Origin: Mycolicibacter acidiphilus
GTDB taxonomy: Bacteria; Actinomycetota; Actinomycetes; Mycobacteriales; Mycobacteriaceae
DNA: 64,000 nucleotides
Assembly: GCF_018455725.1 (NCBI RefSeq)
Contig: NZ_JAHCLR010000013.1
Coordinates: 1-64,000, forward strand
Direction: 5' to 3'
The translations under genes were made by a program, and so were the position numbers. The notes beneath the pieces were generated by a model, which had not been told where the DNA came from, did not search any database, and saw nothing but the letters and a program-made list of their open reading frames with translations. This document shows, piece after piece, positions 34,614 to 43,631 of the stretch. Each line of letters begins with the position of its first letter. Position 1 is the first letter of the stretch.

Positions 34614-37600
34614 ATGGGCGGTATGGCCAGGCGGTGGACTTCGGATGTCGATGCGGCGTTCGACACGGAGTCACGCGGGGTGCTGCGGGTCGTCGGCGGG
34701 CCCGGCACCGGCAAGACGAGCCTGCTGGTTGACGTGGCGGCAGCACACATCGGATCGGGTGTTCCGGTCGACTCGGTGCTGCTGCTGACCGGATCGGGTC
34801 CGGTGGGCAACCGGATTCGCGGCTCGCTGACCGGGGCCCTGCTGCGAACCGGCGGCGGCACTCTGCCGCCGGTGACCGGCGCGTCACCGGTGCGCACGCT
34901 GCACAGCTACGCGTTCGCGGTGCTGCAGTCCGCAGCGCGGCGGGCCGGGAACCCACCGCCGCGGCTGGTCACCGGCGCCGAACAGGACATCGTCGTCCGC
35001 GAACTGCTGGCCGGTGACGGTCCGCAGGCGTGGCCCGGGCCGCTGCAGGCGGCGGTGCACACCGACGGCTTCGCCACCGAACTGCGCGACCTGCTGGCCC
35101 GCTGTGCCGAACGCGGCGTCGACCCGACGGACCTGATGCGGCTGGGCCGGCGGTCCGGCCGCCCGGAGTGGACCGCGGCGGGCCGGTTCGCCCAGCAATA
35201 CGAACAGGTGATGCTGCTGCGCGCCGCCGCCGGCACCGCCGCCCCGCAAGCGACGGTGCCGGCCCTGGGCGCCGCGGAACTGGTCGGCGCGGCGCTGGAG
35301 GCGCTCGCGGTCGACCATGACCTGCTCGCCGACGAGCGGGCGCGCATCCGGGTGCTGCTCGTCGACGATGCACAGCAACTCGACCCGCAGGCAGCCCGAC
35401 TGGTGCGGGCGCTGGCGGCGGGCGTCGGGCGCACCGTGATCGCCGGGGACCCCGACCAGGCGGTCTTCGGATTTCGCGGCGGAACCGCCGACGGGCTGCT
35501 CACCGACGGGCCCGGCCTGGTGCTGGTCGAGTCGCACCGCTGCACGGCGACGGTCGCCGACGCGGTCCGCGGGACCGCCGCCCGGCTGCCGGGGCAGGGC
35601 GCGGCGCGGCAGCTCACCGGCAGCGGCGCCGGCGGGTCGGTCCGGTGCCGGCTGGCGTCCTCAGCGCGCGCAGAGGAGGCGCTGATCGCCGATGCGCTGC
35701 GCCGGGCCCACCTGGTCGACGGCGTGCCGTGGTCGCAGATGGCGGTCATCGTGCGGTCGGTGCCGCGCGCCGCGGCACGACTGCCGCGCGCCCTGGCCGC
35801 CGCCGGGGTTCCGGTGACGCTGCCGGCTACCGGTGGCCGGCTGCCCGAACAACCGGCGGTCGCCGCCCTGCTGACGGTGCTGACGGCCACGGTCGACGGG
35901 CTCGACGGTCCGTCCGCGATCGCGCTGCTGACCGGACCAATCGGGCGGATGGACCCGATCTCACTGCGCCAGCTGCGCCGACTGCTGCCGGATACCGACG
36001 GCGGCTTCCACGATCGCCTGGTCGCGGTGCTCACCGGGGAGTCGACCCGGCTGCCGGCCGCCTACGCACGAACGTTGCAGCGAGTGCGCGGGGTGCTGGC
36101 GGCAGCCACCCGGTCGCACGCTACCGGCGAGACCCCGCATCACACGCTGTGGCAGGTGTGGCACCGATCCGGGCTGCAGCGGCGCTGGCTGTCGGCGGTG
36201 CAGCGCGGCGGGCAAGCCGGTGCCCAGGCATCCCGTGACCTCGACGCGGTGACCGCACTGTTCGACGTCGCCGAACAGTACGTGGCGCGCACCGTCGGCA
36301 GCACGGTGCCGGGGCTGCTCGAGCACGTCGCCGCACTGCGCCTCGCGGTGCCCCGCACCGAACCGGCCGCCGGTGTCGAGGCGGTCAGCGTGCTCAGCGC
36401 ACACGGGGCGCTGGGACAGGAGTGGGACTTCGTCGTCGTCGCAGGCCTGCAGGAGGGGTTGTGGCCCAACACCGTTCCGCGTGGCGGGGTGCTCAACACC
36501 CAGCGGTTGCTGGACACGCTCGATGGGATCGGCGCGGACACCTCGATCCGGGCGCCGCTGCGTGCCGAGGAACGCCGGCTGCTGGTGGCGGCGCTCGGGC
36601 GGGCCCGGAACCGGCTGCTGGTGACCGCCGTCGACGGCGGCGAGGAGGGTGGTGACGCCGAGGATCAGATCCCGTCCGGGTTCTTCACCGAGCTGACCGG
36701 CGTCGACACCGGCGACGACGATCCCGGCCGGTGGTCACCGGTGGTGGCGCCGCCGGTGCTCTCGGCTGCGGCGGTGGTGGGCCGGCTGCGCGCGGCGGTG
36801 TGCGCGCCGGCGGGCAGCGTCGAGGACGCCGACCGGAGCACCGCCGCCACCGAACTGGCTCGGCTGGCCCGGGCCGGGGTTCCCGGTGCCGATCCGGCGA
36901 CCTGGCACGGGGTGGCGTCGGTCAGCACCGAGGAGCCGCTGCGCACCGACCGGGAACTGAGCCTGTCGCCGTCGTCGCTGCAGACCCTGCTCGACTGCCC
37001 GCTGCGCTGGGTGATGGAGCAGCACGGTGCACGTGACGGCGCCGATCTGCGCTCGACGATCGGGTCGGTGCTGCACGCGCTGATCGCGGAGACGGGCCGC
37101 AGTGAAACGGAACTGCTGGCCGAGTTGGACCGGGCCTGGCAGCACCTGCCGTTCGACGCGCAGTGGTACTCCGACAACGAGCTCGACCGGCATCGCGGCA
37201 TGCTCGAGGCCTTCCACCGCTGGCGCGACCAGACCCGGGGCGAGCTGACCGAGGCCGGGGTCGAGATCGGGTTCGAGGGCCCGATCGACGGCGTTGACGG
37301 GGTGCGGCTGCGCGGGCGGGTGGACCGGGTCGAACGGGACGCCGCCGGCCGTCTGGTCGTCGTCGACGTCAAGACCGGCCGGACGCCGGTCACCAAGGAC
37401 GACGCCCAGCGGCACGCCCAACTGGCCACCTACCAGCTGGCGGTCTCGGCCGGGCTGATCGCCGAGGGGGAAGAGTCGGGCGGTGCGCGGCTGGTCTACC
37501 TGGGCCGGCAGGTGGCCAGCGGCCCCGCCGAACGACACCAGGATCCGCTGACCCCGGAGGCGAACGAAGCCTGGCGCGCCGAGATCGCCGAGGCCGCCGC

Positions 37601-37703
37601 GGCGACCGTCGGCCCGGTCTTCACCGCGCGGATCAACGACGGCTGCCGGCACTGCCCGGTGCGGCCGATCTGTCCGGCGCACACCGAACGGCCCGGATCG
37701 TGA
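34614..37703 (+). CDS. adnA: AdnA subunit of the AdnAB helicase-nuclease
   Basis: A 1029-residue subunit of the mycobacterial AdnAB motor-nuclease that resects double-strand breaks. It has an N-terminal UvrD-type helicase core (Walker A GGPGTGKT, residues 28-35; VLLVDDAQQLDPQ; GDPDQAVFGFRGG) and a C-terminal RecB-type nuclease (VVVDVKTGRTPV). Four Cys can hold an Fe-S cluster: LLDCPLRW and the terminal CRHCPVRPIC. It corresponds to Rv3202c. Its stop overlaps the adnB start by 4 bp. Confidence 0.94.
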   Translation: MGGMARRWTSDVDAAFDTESRGVLRVVGGPGTGKTSLLVDVAAAHIGSGVPVDSVLLLTGSGPVGNRIRGSLTGALLRTGGGTLPPVTGASPVRTLHSYAFAVLQSAARRAGNPPPRLVTGAEQDIVVRELLAGDGPQAWPGPLQAAVHTDGFATELRDLLARCAERGVDPTDLMRLGRRSGRPEWTAAGRFAQQYEQVMLLRAAAGTAAPQATVPALGAAELVGAALEALAVDHDLLADERARIRVLLVDDAQQLDPQAARLVRALAAGVGRTVIAGDPDQAVFGFRGGTADGLLTDGPGLVLVESHRCTATVADAVRGTAARLPGQGAARQLTGSGAGGSVRCRLASSARAEEALIADALRRAHLVDGVPWSQMAVIVRSVPRAAARLPRALAAAGVPVTLPATGGRLPEQPAVAALLTVLTATVDGLDGPSAIALLTGPIGRMDPISLRQLRRLLPDTDGGFHDRLVAVLTGESTRLPAAYARTLQRVRGVLAAATRSHATGETPHHTLWQVWHRSGLQRRWLSAVQRGGQAGAQASRDLDAVTALFDVAEQYVARTVGSTVPGLLEHVAALRLAVPRTEPAAGVEAVSVLSAHGALGQEWDFVVVAGLQEGLWPNTVPRGGVLNTQRLLDTLDGIGADTSIRAPLRAEERRLLVAALGRARNRLLVTAVDGGEEGGDAEDQIPSGFFTELTGVDTGDDDPGRWSPVVAPPVLSAAAVVGRLRAAVCAPAGSVEDADRSTAATELARLARAGVPGADPATWHGVASVSTEEPLRTDRELSLSPSSLQTLLDCPLRWVMEQHGARDGADLRSTIGSVLHALIAETGRSETELLAELDRAWQHLPFDAQWYSDNELDRHRGMLEAFHRWRDQTRGELTEAGVEIGFEGPIDGVDGVRLRGRVDRVERDAAGRLVVVDVKTGRTPVTKDDAQRHAQLATYQLAVSAGLIAEGEESGGARLVYLGRQVASGPAERHQDPLTPEANEAWRAEIAEAAAATVGPVFTARINDGCRHCPVRPICPAHTERPGS

Positions 37704-40700
37704 CGCCGCGGTACGCGCCCGTCGACCTGGCCGATGCGCTCGGGCTGCACCGGCCCACCGAGGAGCAGGCCGCCGTCATCGCCGCACCGCCGGGACCGCT
37801 GGTGGTGATCGCCGGCGCCGGCGCCGGCAAGACCGAGACGATGGCTGCCCGGGTGGTGTGGCTGGTCGCCAACGGCTACGCCGAGCCCGGGCAGGTGCTC
37901 GGGCTGACGTTCACCAAAAAGGCGGCCGGGCAACTGCTGCGCCGGGTGCGGTCCCGGCTGGCGCGGCTGGCCGGTGCCGGCCTGATGACCGGTGAGCCCA
38001 CCGGCGGAGCCCCGGACTCCCCGGACGCCCCGACCCCGACCGTCAGCACCTACGATGCGTTCGCCGGTGCGCTGCTCCGTGAGCACGGATTGCTGATCGG
38101 GATCGAACCGAGCACCCGGCTGCTCACGGCCACCGGATTCTTCCAACTGGTCCTCGACGTGGTCAACAACCACCCGGGCGCGCTGGCCACCGACAAGGAT
38201 CCGGCCGCGATCGCCTCAATGGTGTTGCGGCTCAACGGCCAACTCGCCGAACATCTGGTGGACACCGACGCGCTTCGGGACACCCACCGCGAACTGGAAC
38301 AGCTGATCACCACCCTGCCGCCCGGCCCACGCCAACGCTCCAGCGGACCGACCAAGGAACTGCTGAAGCTGCTGGACGCCCAGACCGGACGCGCCGACCT
38401 GGTGCCGATCATCGACGCGCTGCACCGGCGGATGCGTGCCGAACGGGTGACCGATTTCGGGGTGCGCATGTCGGCTGCCGCGAGGCTGGCCTCGACGTGC
38501 GGCTCGGTCGGGGAGCAGTTGCGGGCCACCTACCGGGTGGTGTTGCTCGACGAGTACCAGGACACCGGGCACGCACAGCGGGTGGCGCTGTCGGCGCTGT
38601 TCGGCGGCGGTGTCGACGACGGTCTGGCGCTGACGGCGGTCGGCGACCCGATCCAGTCGATCTACGGCTGGCGCGGCGCATCGGCCACCAATCTGCCCCG
38701 GTTCGCCACCGACTTCCCGCTCTCGGACGGCAGCCCGGCGCCCACCCTGCAGTTGCGCACCAGTTGGCGCAACCCGGCCGAGGTGCTGCAGGTGGCCAAC
38801 GCGGTCTCAGCCGAGGCGCGCAGCCGGTCGGTCGATGTGCGCACGCTGCGCCCGCGCCCGGATGCTCCGCCGGGAACGGTGCGGGCGGCCCTGCTGCCTG
38901 ATGTGGTCGCCGAACGCGAATGGGTGGCCGAGCACCTGGCGCAGTGCTATCAGCGGGCCGACGCCGCCGGGGTCGCCCCGCCCACCGCCGCAGTGCTGGT
39001 GCGCCGCAACGCCGATGCCGCCCCGATCGCCGAGGCGATCCGGGCCCGCGGTGTGCCGGTGGAAGTCGTCGGGCTGGCCGGTCTGCTGTCGGTCCCGGAG
39101 GTCGCCGACCTGGTGGCGATGCTGCGGCTGATCGCCGAACCGACCGCCGGTCCCGCAGCCGTGCGGGTGCTGACCGGTCCGCGCTGGCGGTTGGGAGCCG
39201 CCGATCTGGCTGCGCTGTGGCACCGTGCACGTGAGCTGCGGGGCACTGGGCGCACTGCCGGGCCGGAATCACCGACGGAGATCGCCGCCCAAGCCGATCC
39301 CGATGAGCGCGACGATGCGTGCCTGGCCGATGCTCTGGCCGACCCCGGTGCGCCGGAACGGTATTCGGCCGTCGGGTATCGACGGATCGAGGCGCTGGCG
39401 GGGGAGCTGTCAACACTGCGTGCTCAACTGTGGCAGCCGCTGCCGGATTTCGTTGCGGAGGTGCGCCGGGTCCTCGGGCTGGACTGTGAGGTGCGTGCCC
39501 GCTGCACGCCGACGGCGGCCGAGACCTCGGAGACCGGCACCGAGCACCTAGACGCGTTCGCCGACGTCGTCGCCGGCTACGCGGATCCGAACGGCAGCGC
39601 CATCGGCCCGACGCCGGCCACGGTGCCGAGCCTGCTGGCCTACCTGGATCTGGCCGAGGAGCAGGAGAAGGGGCTGACCTCGGGTGCCCCCGCCGTCGTC
39701 GCCGACCGGGTGCAGGTGCTCACCGTGCACACCGCGAAGGGCCTGGAGTGGCAGGTGGTGGCGGTGCCCCACCTGGTGGACCGGGTGTTCCCGTCCAACG
39801 CCGCCCGGCGCAGCTGGCTCGGCGACCCCGGCGAGCTGCCGCCGCTGCTGCGCGGTGACCGTGCATCGGCCGGCGACCACGGGGTTCCGGTGCTCGACGT
39901 CTCGACCGTCGTCGATCGAAAACAACTGTCCGACACCATCGTCAGTCACCAGGCTCAGTTGGACCGCCGCCGGGTCGACGAGGAACGCCGACTGCTCTAC
40001 GTCGCGGTCACCCGGGCCGAGGACACGCTGCTGGTGTCGGGGCATCACTGGGGTGCGACCGAGACCAAACCGCGCGGACCGTCGGACTTCCTCACCGAGG
40101 TCAAAGCCGTGATCGACGAATCGGCGTCGTCCGGCCAGCCCTGCGGTGTGGTCGAGCACTGGGCGCAGACACCCGCCGATGGGGATTCGAATCCGTTGCG
40201 GGACAACGTTGTCGAAGCCTCCTGGCCGGTCGACCCGCTGGGTGCACGCCGTCGTGATGTGGCGGACGGTGCTGCGCTGGTGGCCGCTGCGATGACAGCA
40301 GAACCGGCTGCGGTCGACAGCGTCTGGACGGCGGACGTGGAAGCACTGCTGGCTGAGCGCGCCCGTGCCGGTGAGCAACCCGAACCGGTGCTGCCGAACC
40401 AGGTGTCGGTGAGCAACCTGGTCGAGTTGAGCCGCGACCCCGACGGTGCGGTGCAGCGGATCAGTCGGCGACTGCCCGCAAGACCCGACCCGCACGCCCT
40501 GCTCGGTACGGAGTTCCACGGCTGGGTGCAACGGTTCTACGGCGCCGACCGGCTGTTCGACCTGGCGGATCTGCCCGGCGCCGCCGACACCGATGTGGCC
40601 GTGGCCGACGCCGAGCAGTTGGCGGCGCTGCAGGACGCGTTCCGCGCCTCCTCGTGGGCTGATCGCACCCCGGTGGCCGTCGAGGTGCCGTTCGAGATGA

Positions 40701-40993
40701 TGCTCGACGGCACCGTGGTGCGGGGCCGGATCGACGCGGTGTTCGCCGACCCGGACGGCACCGTCACCGTGGTGGACTGGAAGACCGGTGCAGCGCCAGA
40801 TGGTGCCGACGCACGCCGGCAGGCCGCAGTCCAGTTGGGGGTGTACCGGCTGGCGTGGGCGGCGCTGGCCGGTTGTGACGAATCGGCGGTGCGTGCGGCC
40901 TTCCACTACGTGCGCAGCGGGGTCACCGTGGTGCCCGACACGCTGCCGGGCCCGGCGGAGTTGGCCGCGTTGCTGCATCCGCAACCCGGGTGA
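37700..40993 (+). CDS. adnB: AdnB subunit of the AdnAB helicase-nuclease
   Basis: A 1097-residue partner of AdnA. The UvrD-like motor has Walker A GAGAGKTE near residue 37-44, VVLLDEYQDTGHAQR (Walker B), GDPIQSIYGWRGA, VLTVHTAKGLEWQVV and RRLLYVAVTRAEDTLLVSG. The C-terminal RecB-family nuclease shows GRIDAVF and VTVVDWKTG. It corresponds to Rv3201c; family work shows AdnB is the main motor. GTG 37700 overlaps the adnA stop (GTGA), giving tight 1:1 coupling. Confidence 0.94.
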   Translation: MTPRYAPVDLADALGLHRPTEEQAAVIAAPPGPLVVIAGAGAGKTETMAARVVWLVANGYAEPGQVLGLTFTKKAAGQLLRRVRSRLARLAGAGLMTGEPTGGAPDSPDAPTPTVSTYDAFAGALLREHGLLIGIEPSTRLLTATGFFQLVLDVVNNHPGALATDKDPAAIASMVLRLNGQLAEHLVDTDALRDTHRELEQLITTLPPGPRQRSSGPTKELLKLLDAQTGRADLVPIIDALHRRMRAERVTDFGVRMSAAARLASTCGSVGEQLRATYRVVLLDEYQDTGHAQRVALSALFGGGVDDGLALTAVGDPIQSIYGWRGASATNLPRFATDFPLSDGSPAPTLQLRTSWRNPAEVLQVANAVSAEARSRSVDVRTLRPRPDAPPGTVRAALLPDVVAEREWVAEHLAQCYQRADAAGVAPPTAAVLVRRNADAAPIAEAIRARGVPVEVVGLAGLLSVPEVADLVAMLRLIAEPTAGPAAVRVLTGPRWRLGAADLAALWHRARELRGTGRTAGPESPTEIAAQADPDERDDACLADALADPGAPERYSAVGYRRIEALAGELSTLRAQLWQPLPDFVAEVRRVLGLDCEVRARCTPTAAETSETGTEHLDAFADVVAGYADPNGSAIGPTPATVPSLLAYLDLAEEQEKGLTSGAPAVVADRVQVLTVHTAKGLEWQVVAVPHLVDRVFPSNAARRSWLGDPGELPPLLRGDRASAGDHGVPVLDVSTVVDRKQLSDTIVSHQAQLDRRRVDEERRLLYVAVTRAEDTLLVSGHHWGATETKPRGPSDFLTEVKAVIDESASSGQPCGVVEHWAQTPADGDSNPLRDNVVEASWPVDPLGARRRDVADGAALVAAAMTAEPAAVDSVWTADVEALLAERARAGEQPEPVLPNQVSVSNLVELSRDPDGAVQRISRRLPARPDPHALLGTEFHGWVQRFYGADRLFDLADLPGAADTDVAVADAEQLAALQDAFRASSWADRTPVAVEVPFEMMLDGTVVRGRIDAVFADPDGTVTVVDWKTGAAPDGADARRQAAVQLGVYRLAWAALAGCDESAVRAAFHYVRSGVTVVPDTLPGPAELAALLHPQPG

Positions 40994-40997
40994 TGGC

Positions 40998-41030
40998 TAC
41001 AGTGGGTCCGTGCGTCAGGGTGACCGGTGA
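40998..41030 (+). promoter_or_regulatory. Leaderless promoter and six-codon upstream ORF before the K+ channel gene
   Basis: TACAGT at 40998-41003 lies 6 nt before GTG 41010. That GTG opens a six-codon ORF (MRQGDR) ending TGA at 41028-41030, in the same frame as and 9 nt before the channel start at 41040. Translation of the short ORF may set re-initiation on the main gene. Confidence 0.5.
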
Positions 41031-41039
41031 CCGTCCGCC

Positions 41040-42113
41040 GTGGGTAGGGGCAGTTGGCGGCGTCGGCTCGGCGGGGAATCGGGGGAGCCCGGCTACGCAC
41101 TCGTCGGCGTGCTGCACGCTCCCCAGCGCCAGGCCAGCCCCGGTGCGATCGTCCTGCGCCGTACCCTCATGGCGCTGGCGGCGCTGGCCGTCGCGACCCT
41201 CTGCGTGTACTTCGACCGCGACGGCTACCAGGACGTCCGGGGGGACCGGCTGACGTTCCTGGACGCGCTCTACTACTCCGCTGTCACCCTGTCGACCACC
41301 GGCTACGGCGACATCACCCCGGTCACCGAGTTCTCCCGGATGATCAACGTCCTGGTGATCACCCCGTTGCGGGTCGTGTTCCTGATCCTGTTGGTCGGGA
41401 CGACATTCGAGGCGCTGACCGAGGAATCGCGGCAGGCGTTCAAGATTCAGCGTTGGAGGAGGAAAGTGCCCAACCCCACCGTCGTCATCGGCTACGGCAC
41501 CAAAGGCCGGACCGCGATCGACGCCATGCTCAGCGACGAGGTCCCGATGGCGGACATCGTCGTGGTCGACACCGACCCGGCCGCGCGCAAACGCGCCAAC
41601 GACGCCGGGCTGTTCACCGTGGACGGCGACGCGACCAAGTCCGGCGTCCTGCGCAAAGCGAACGTCCAGCATGCGTCGTCGGTCATCGTGGCGGTCGGCG
41701 AGGACGCCACCGCGGTGCTGGTCACGCTGACCGCACGTGAGATCGCCCGGGACGCCAAGCGAGACGTCAAGATCGTCGCGGCGATCCGGGAGGACGAGAA
41801 CCAGCATCTGCTGCTGCAGTCCGGTGCGGACTCGGTGGTGGTGTCCTCGGCGACCGCCGGGCGGCTACTCGGCATCGCCACCAGCACACCGATGGTGGTG
41901 GAGGCCATCGAGGATCTGCTGACCCCCGGTGAAGGTCTGGCCATCGTCGAACGGGAGGTCGACGCGACCGAGGTCGGCGGCTCGCCGCGGCATCTGCGCG
42001 ACATCGTGCTCGGCGTGGTCCGGGACGGCCGCCTGCTGCGGGTGGGCGCACCCGACGTCGACGCGCTTGAGGCCGGTGACCGCCTGCTGTACGTGCGCAA
42101 CGTGGCGAACTAG
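41040..42113 (+). CDS. Two-helix potassium channel with RCK/TrkA-N domain (Rv3200c-like)
   Basis: A 357-residue K+ channel. Two membrane helices (about 40-57 and 102-122) flank the pore loop with selectivity filter TTGYGD at 86-91. A cytoplasmic RCK domain follows: TVVIGYGTKGRTAIDAML (NAD-type Rossmann start), VVDTDP, and a TrkA-C domain near 275-357. It corresponds to Rv3200c. No ribosome site precedes GTG 41040, and the frame is closed by the stop of a short upstream ORF. Its stop overlaps the nudC start by one base. Confidence 0.92.
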   Translation: MGRGSWRRRLGGESGEPGYALVGVLHAPQRQASPGAIVLRRTLMALAALAVATLCVYFDRDGYQDVRGDRLTFLDALYYSAVTLSTTGYGDITPVTEFSRMINVLVITPLRVVFLILLVGTTFEALTEESRQAFKIQRWRRKVPNPTVVIGYGTKGRTAIDAMLSDEVPMADIVVVDTDPAARKRANDAGLFTVDGDATKSGVLRKANVQHASSVIVAVGEDATAVLVTLTAREIARDAKRDVKIVAAIREDENQHLLLQSGADSVVVSSATAGRLLGIATSTPMVVEAIEDLLTPGEGLAIVEREVDATEVGGSPRHLRDIVLGVVRDGRLLRVGAPDVDALEAGDRLLYVRNVAN

Positions 42114-43036
42114 TGGACTTCCAACTCAAGCAGGTGCCGCTGCTGTCGCGGGTCGGCGCGGACCGGGCCGACCAACTGCGCACCGATGTCGACGGGGCTG
42201 TCGCCGGCTGGCCGCAGGCGGCGCTGCTGCGGGTGGACGGCCGTGGTCAGGTACTGGTCGCCGAACACCGGGTGGTGCTGGCCGACGCGATCGAACTGGG
42301 CCCGACACCGCCGCCGGACGCGGTGTTCCTGGGCCGGATCGAAGACGGTCGGCACGTCTGGGCGGTGCGGGCCGCGCTGCAGGCGCCGACGGGCGTCGAC
42401 ACCACCGTGCTGAACCTGCGGGCCACCGGCGACATCTTCGACGACGTCAGTGCCCAACTGGTGTCGTCGGCCGTTGCGCTGCTGAATTGGCATGACAGTG
42501 CACGCTTTTCAGCGGTCGACGGGTCCGCGACCCGGCCGGCGCGCAGCGGCTGGGCGCGGGTCGACCCGGTGACCGGGCGGGAGGAGTTCCCGCGCATCGA
42601 CCCGGCGGTGATCTGCCTGGTGCACGACGATGCCGACCGGGTGGTGCTGGCCCGTCAGCACGGCTGGCCGGAGCGGATGTTCTCGCTGCTGGCCGGGTTC
42701 GTCGAAGCGGGCGAGTCGTTCGAGGTCTGCGTCGCCCGCGAGGTGCACGAGGAGGTCGGGCTCACCGTCCGCGACATCCGCTACCTGGGCAGTCAGCCGT
42801 GGCCGTTTCCCCGATCGCTGATGGTCGGCTTCCATGCGGTCGCCGATCCCGGCGGCGAGTTCGTGTTCAGCGACGGCGAGATCGCCGAAGCGGCCTGGTT
42901 CACCAGGGGTGAGGTGCGCGCCGCGCTGGCCGCCGGTGACTGGCAATCCGGTGCGTCGAATCAGGACCTGCTGCTGCCCGGCTCGATTTCGATCGCTCGG
43001 ACGATCATCGAGTCCTGGGCGGCGGTGGATGGGTAG
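42113..43036 (+). CDS. nudC: NAD+/NADH diphosphatase NudC
   Basis: A 307-residue NUDIX enzyme that cleaves NAD(H), and in other bacteria removes NAD caps from RNA. The NUDIX box GFVEAGESFEVCVAREVHEE and the NADH-pyrophosphatase motif SQPWPFPRS are intact. In the place of the zinc ribbon, the usual four Cys are missing (ARFSAVDGSATRPARSGW). It corresponds to Rv3199c; the motif Pro that I recall being mutated in the H37Rv reference is present here. The next gene starts inside its last codons. Confidence 0.93.
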   Translation: MDFQLKQVPLLSRVGADRADQLRTDVDGAVAGWPQAALLRVDGRGQVLVAEHRVVLADAIELGPTPPPDAVFLGRIEDGRHVWAVRAALQAPTGVDTTVLNLRATGDIFDDVSAQLVSSAVALLNWHDSARFSAVDGSATRPARSGWARVDPVTGREEFPRIDPAVICLVHDDADRVVLARQHGWPERMFSLLAGFVEAGESFEVCVAREVHEEVGLTVRDIRYLGSQPWPFPRSLMVGFHAVADPGGEFVFSDGEIAEAAWFTRGEVRAALAAGDWQSGASNQDLLLPGSISIARTIIESWAAVDG

Positions 43037-43631
43037 CCGAGCCGTGCTGCCGATCGCGCTGGCAGCGGTCGCGGTCGGCGCTGCCGTGACCGGAGTGTGG
43101 GTTCTCACCGGGCGGGGTGTGCCCGAAGCGGTGGGCCCGCCCGGCTTTCCCGACCTCGCCGGCTATCGGGCCGTCGACGCGGCGTCGTACCGGAGCAGTG
43201 CCGGTGGTGAAGCCGAGGTGGTCTTCTCCACCCGCGGCGGCGTGGAGTGCCGGCTGCCCGAAGATGCGGACCGTCTGGGCGGTGCCCGGTGCTCGGGCCT
43301 GCTGCCCGGCCTGCCCGAAACCGCGGACTCCGGATTGGGGTGGACGAACTGTCCGGCGGTCGGTACGGACTGGGGGAGTTCAGCGAATTACTTCCCCTGG
43401 TACGTCTTCCATGCCCGAAGCGAGGGGTACCTCCCGCGCGCACCTGGTGCCGCATACCATTCCAATCCGCCGTGCCGCCCGTCGTTCCGCTCACCGATCT
43501 TGGAAGACGGGCAGCGGATCAGCGCCGCGCACATCACCTGCGCGGTCGGGCCCGGCAACCAGCTCTCCTGTATCGACCCGGTTCTCAACCGCGGTTTCGT
43601 GTTGACGCCTGCCGGCAGTTGGACGTTCTAG
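43029..43631 (+). CDS. Exported hypothetical protein
   Basis: A 200-residue protein starting at ATG 43029 inside the nudC stop region (8-bp overlap). It has a membrane/signal helix (AVLPIALAAVAVGAAVTGVWVL) and an external domain with six Cys: ECRLP, ARCSGLL, TNCPA, PPCRP, ITCAVG, LSCIDP. An even Cys number and export suggest disulphides. No family is recognised. A longer frame from 42834 is only nudC read in another phase. It pairs with the lipoprotein gene that follows directly. These two genes are not at this place in M. tuberculosis as I recall. Confidence 0.75.
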   Translation: MGSRAVLPIALAAVAVGAAVTGVWVLTGRGVPEAVGPPGFPDLAGYRAVDAASYRSSAGGEAEVVFSTRGGVECRLPEDADRLGGARCSGLLPGLPETADSGLGWTNCPAVGTDWGSSANYFPWYVFHARSEGYLPRAPGAAYHSNPPCRPSFRSPILEDGQRISAAHITCAVGPGNQLSCIDPVLNRGFVLTPAGSWTF

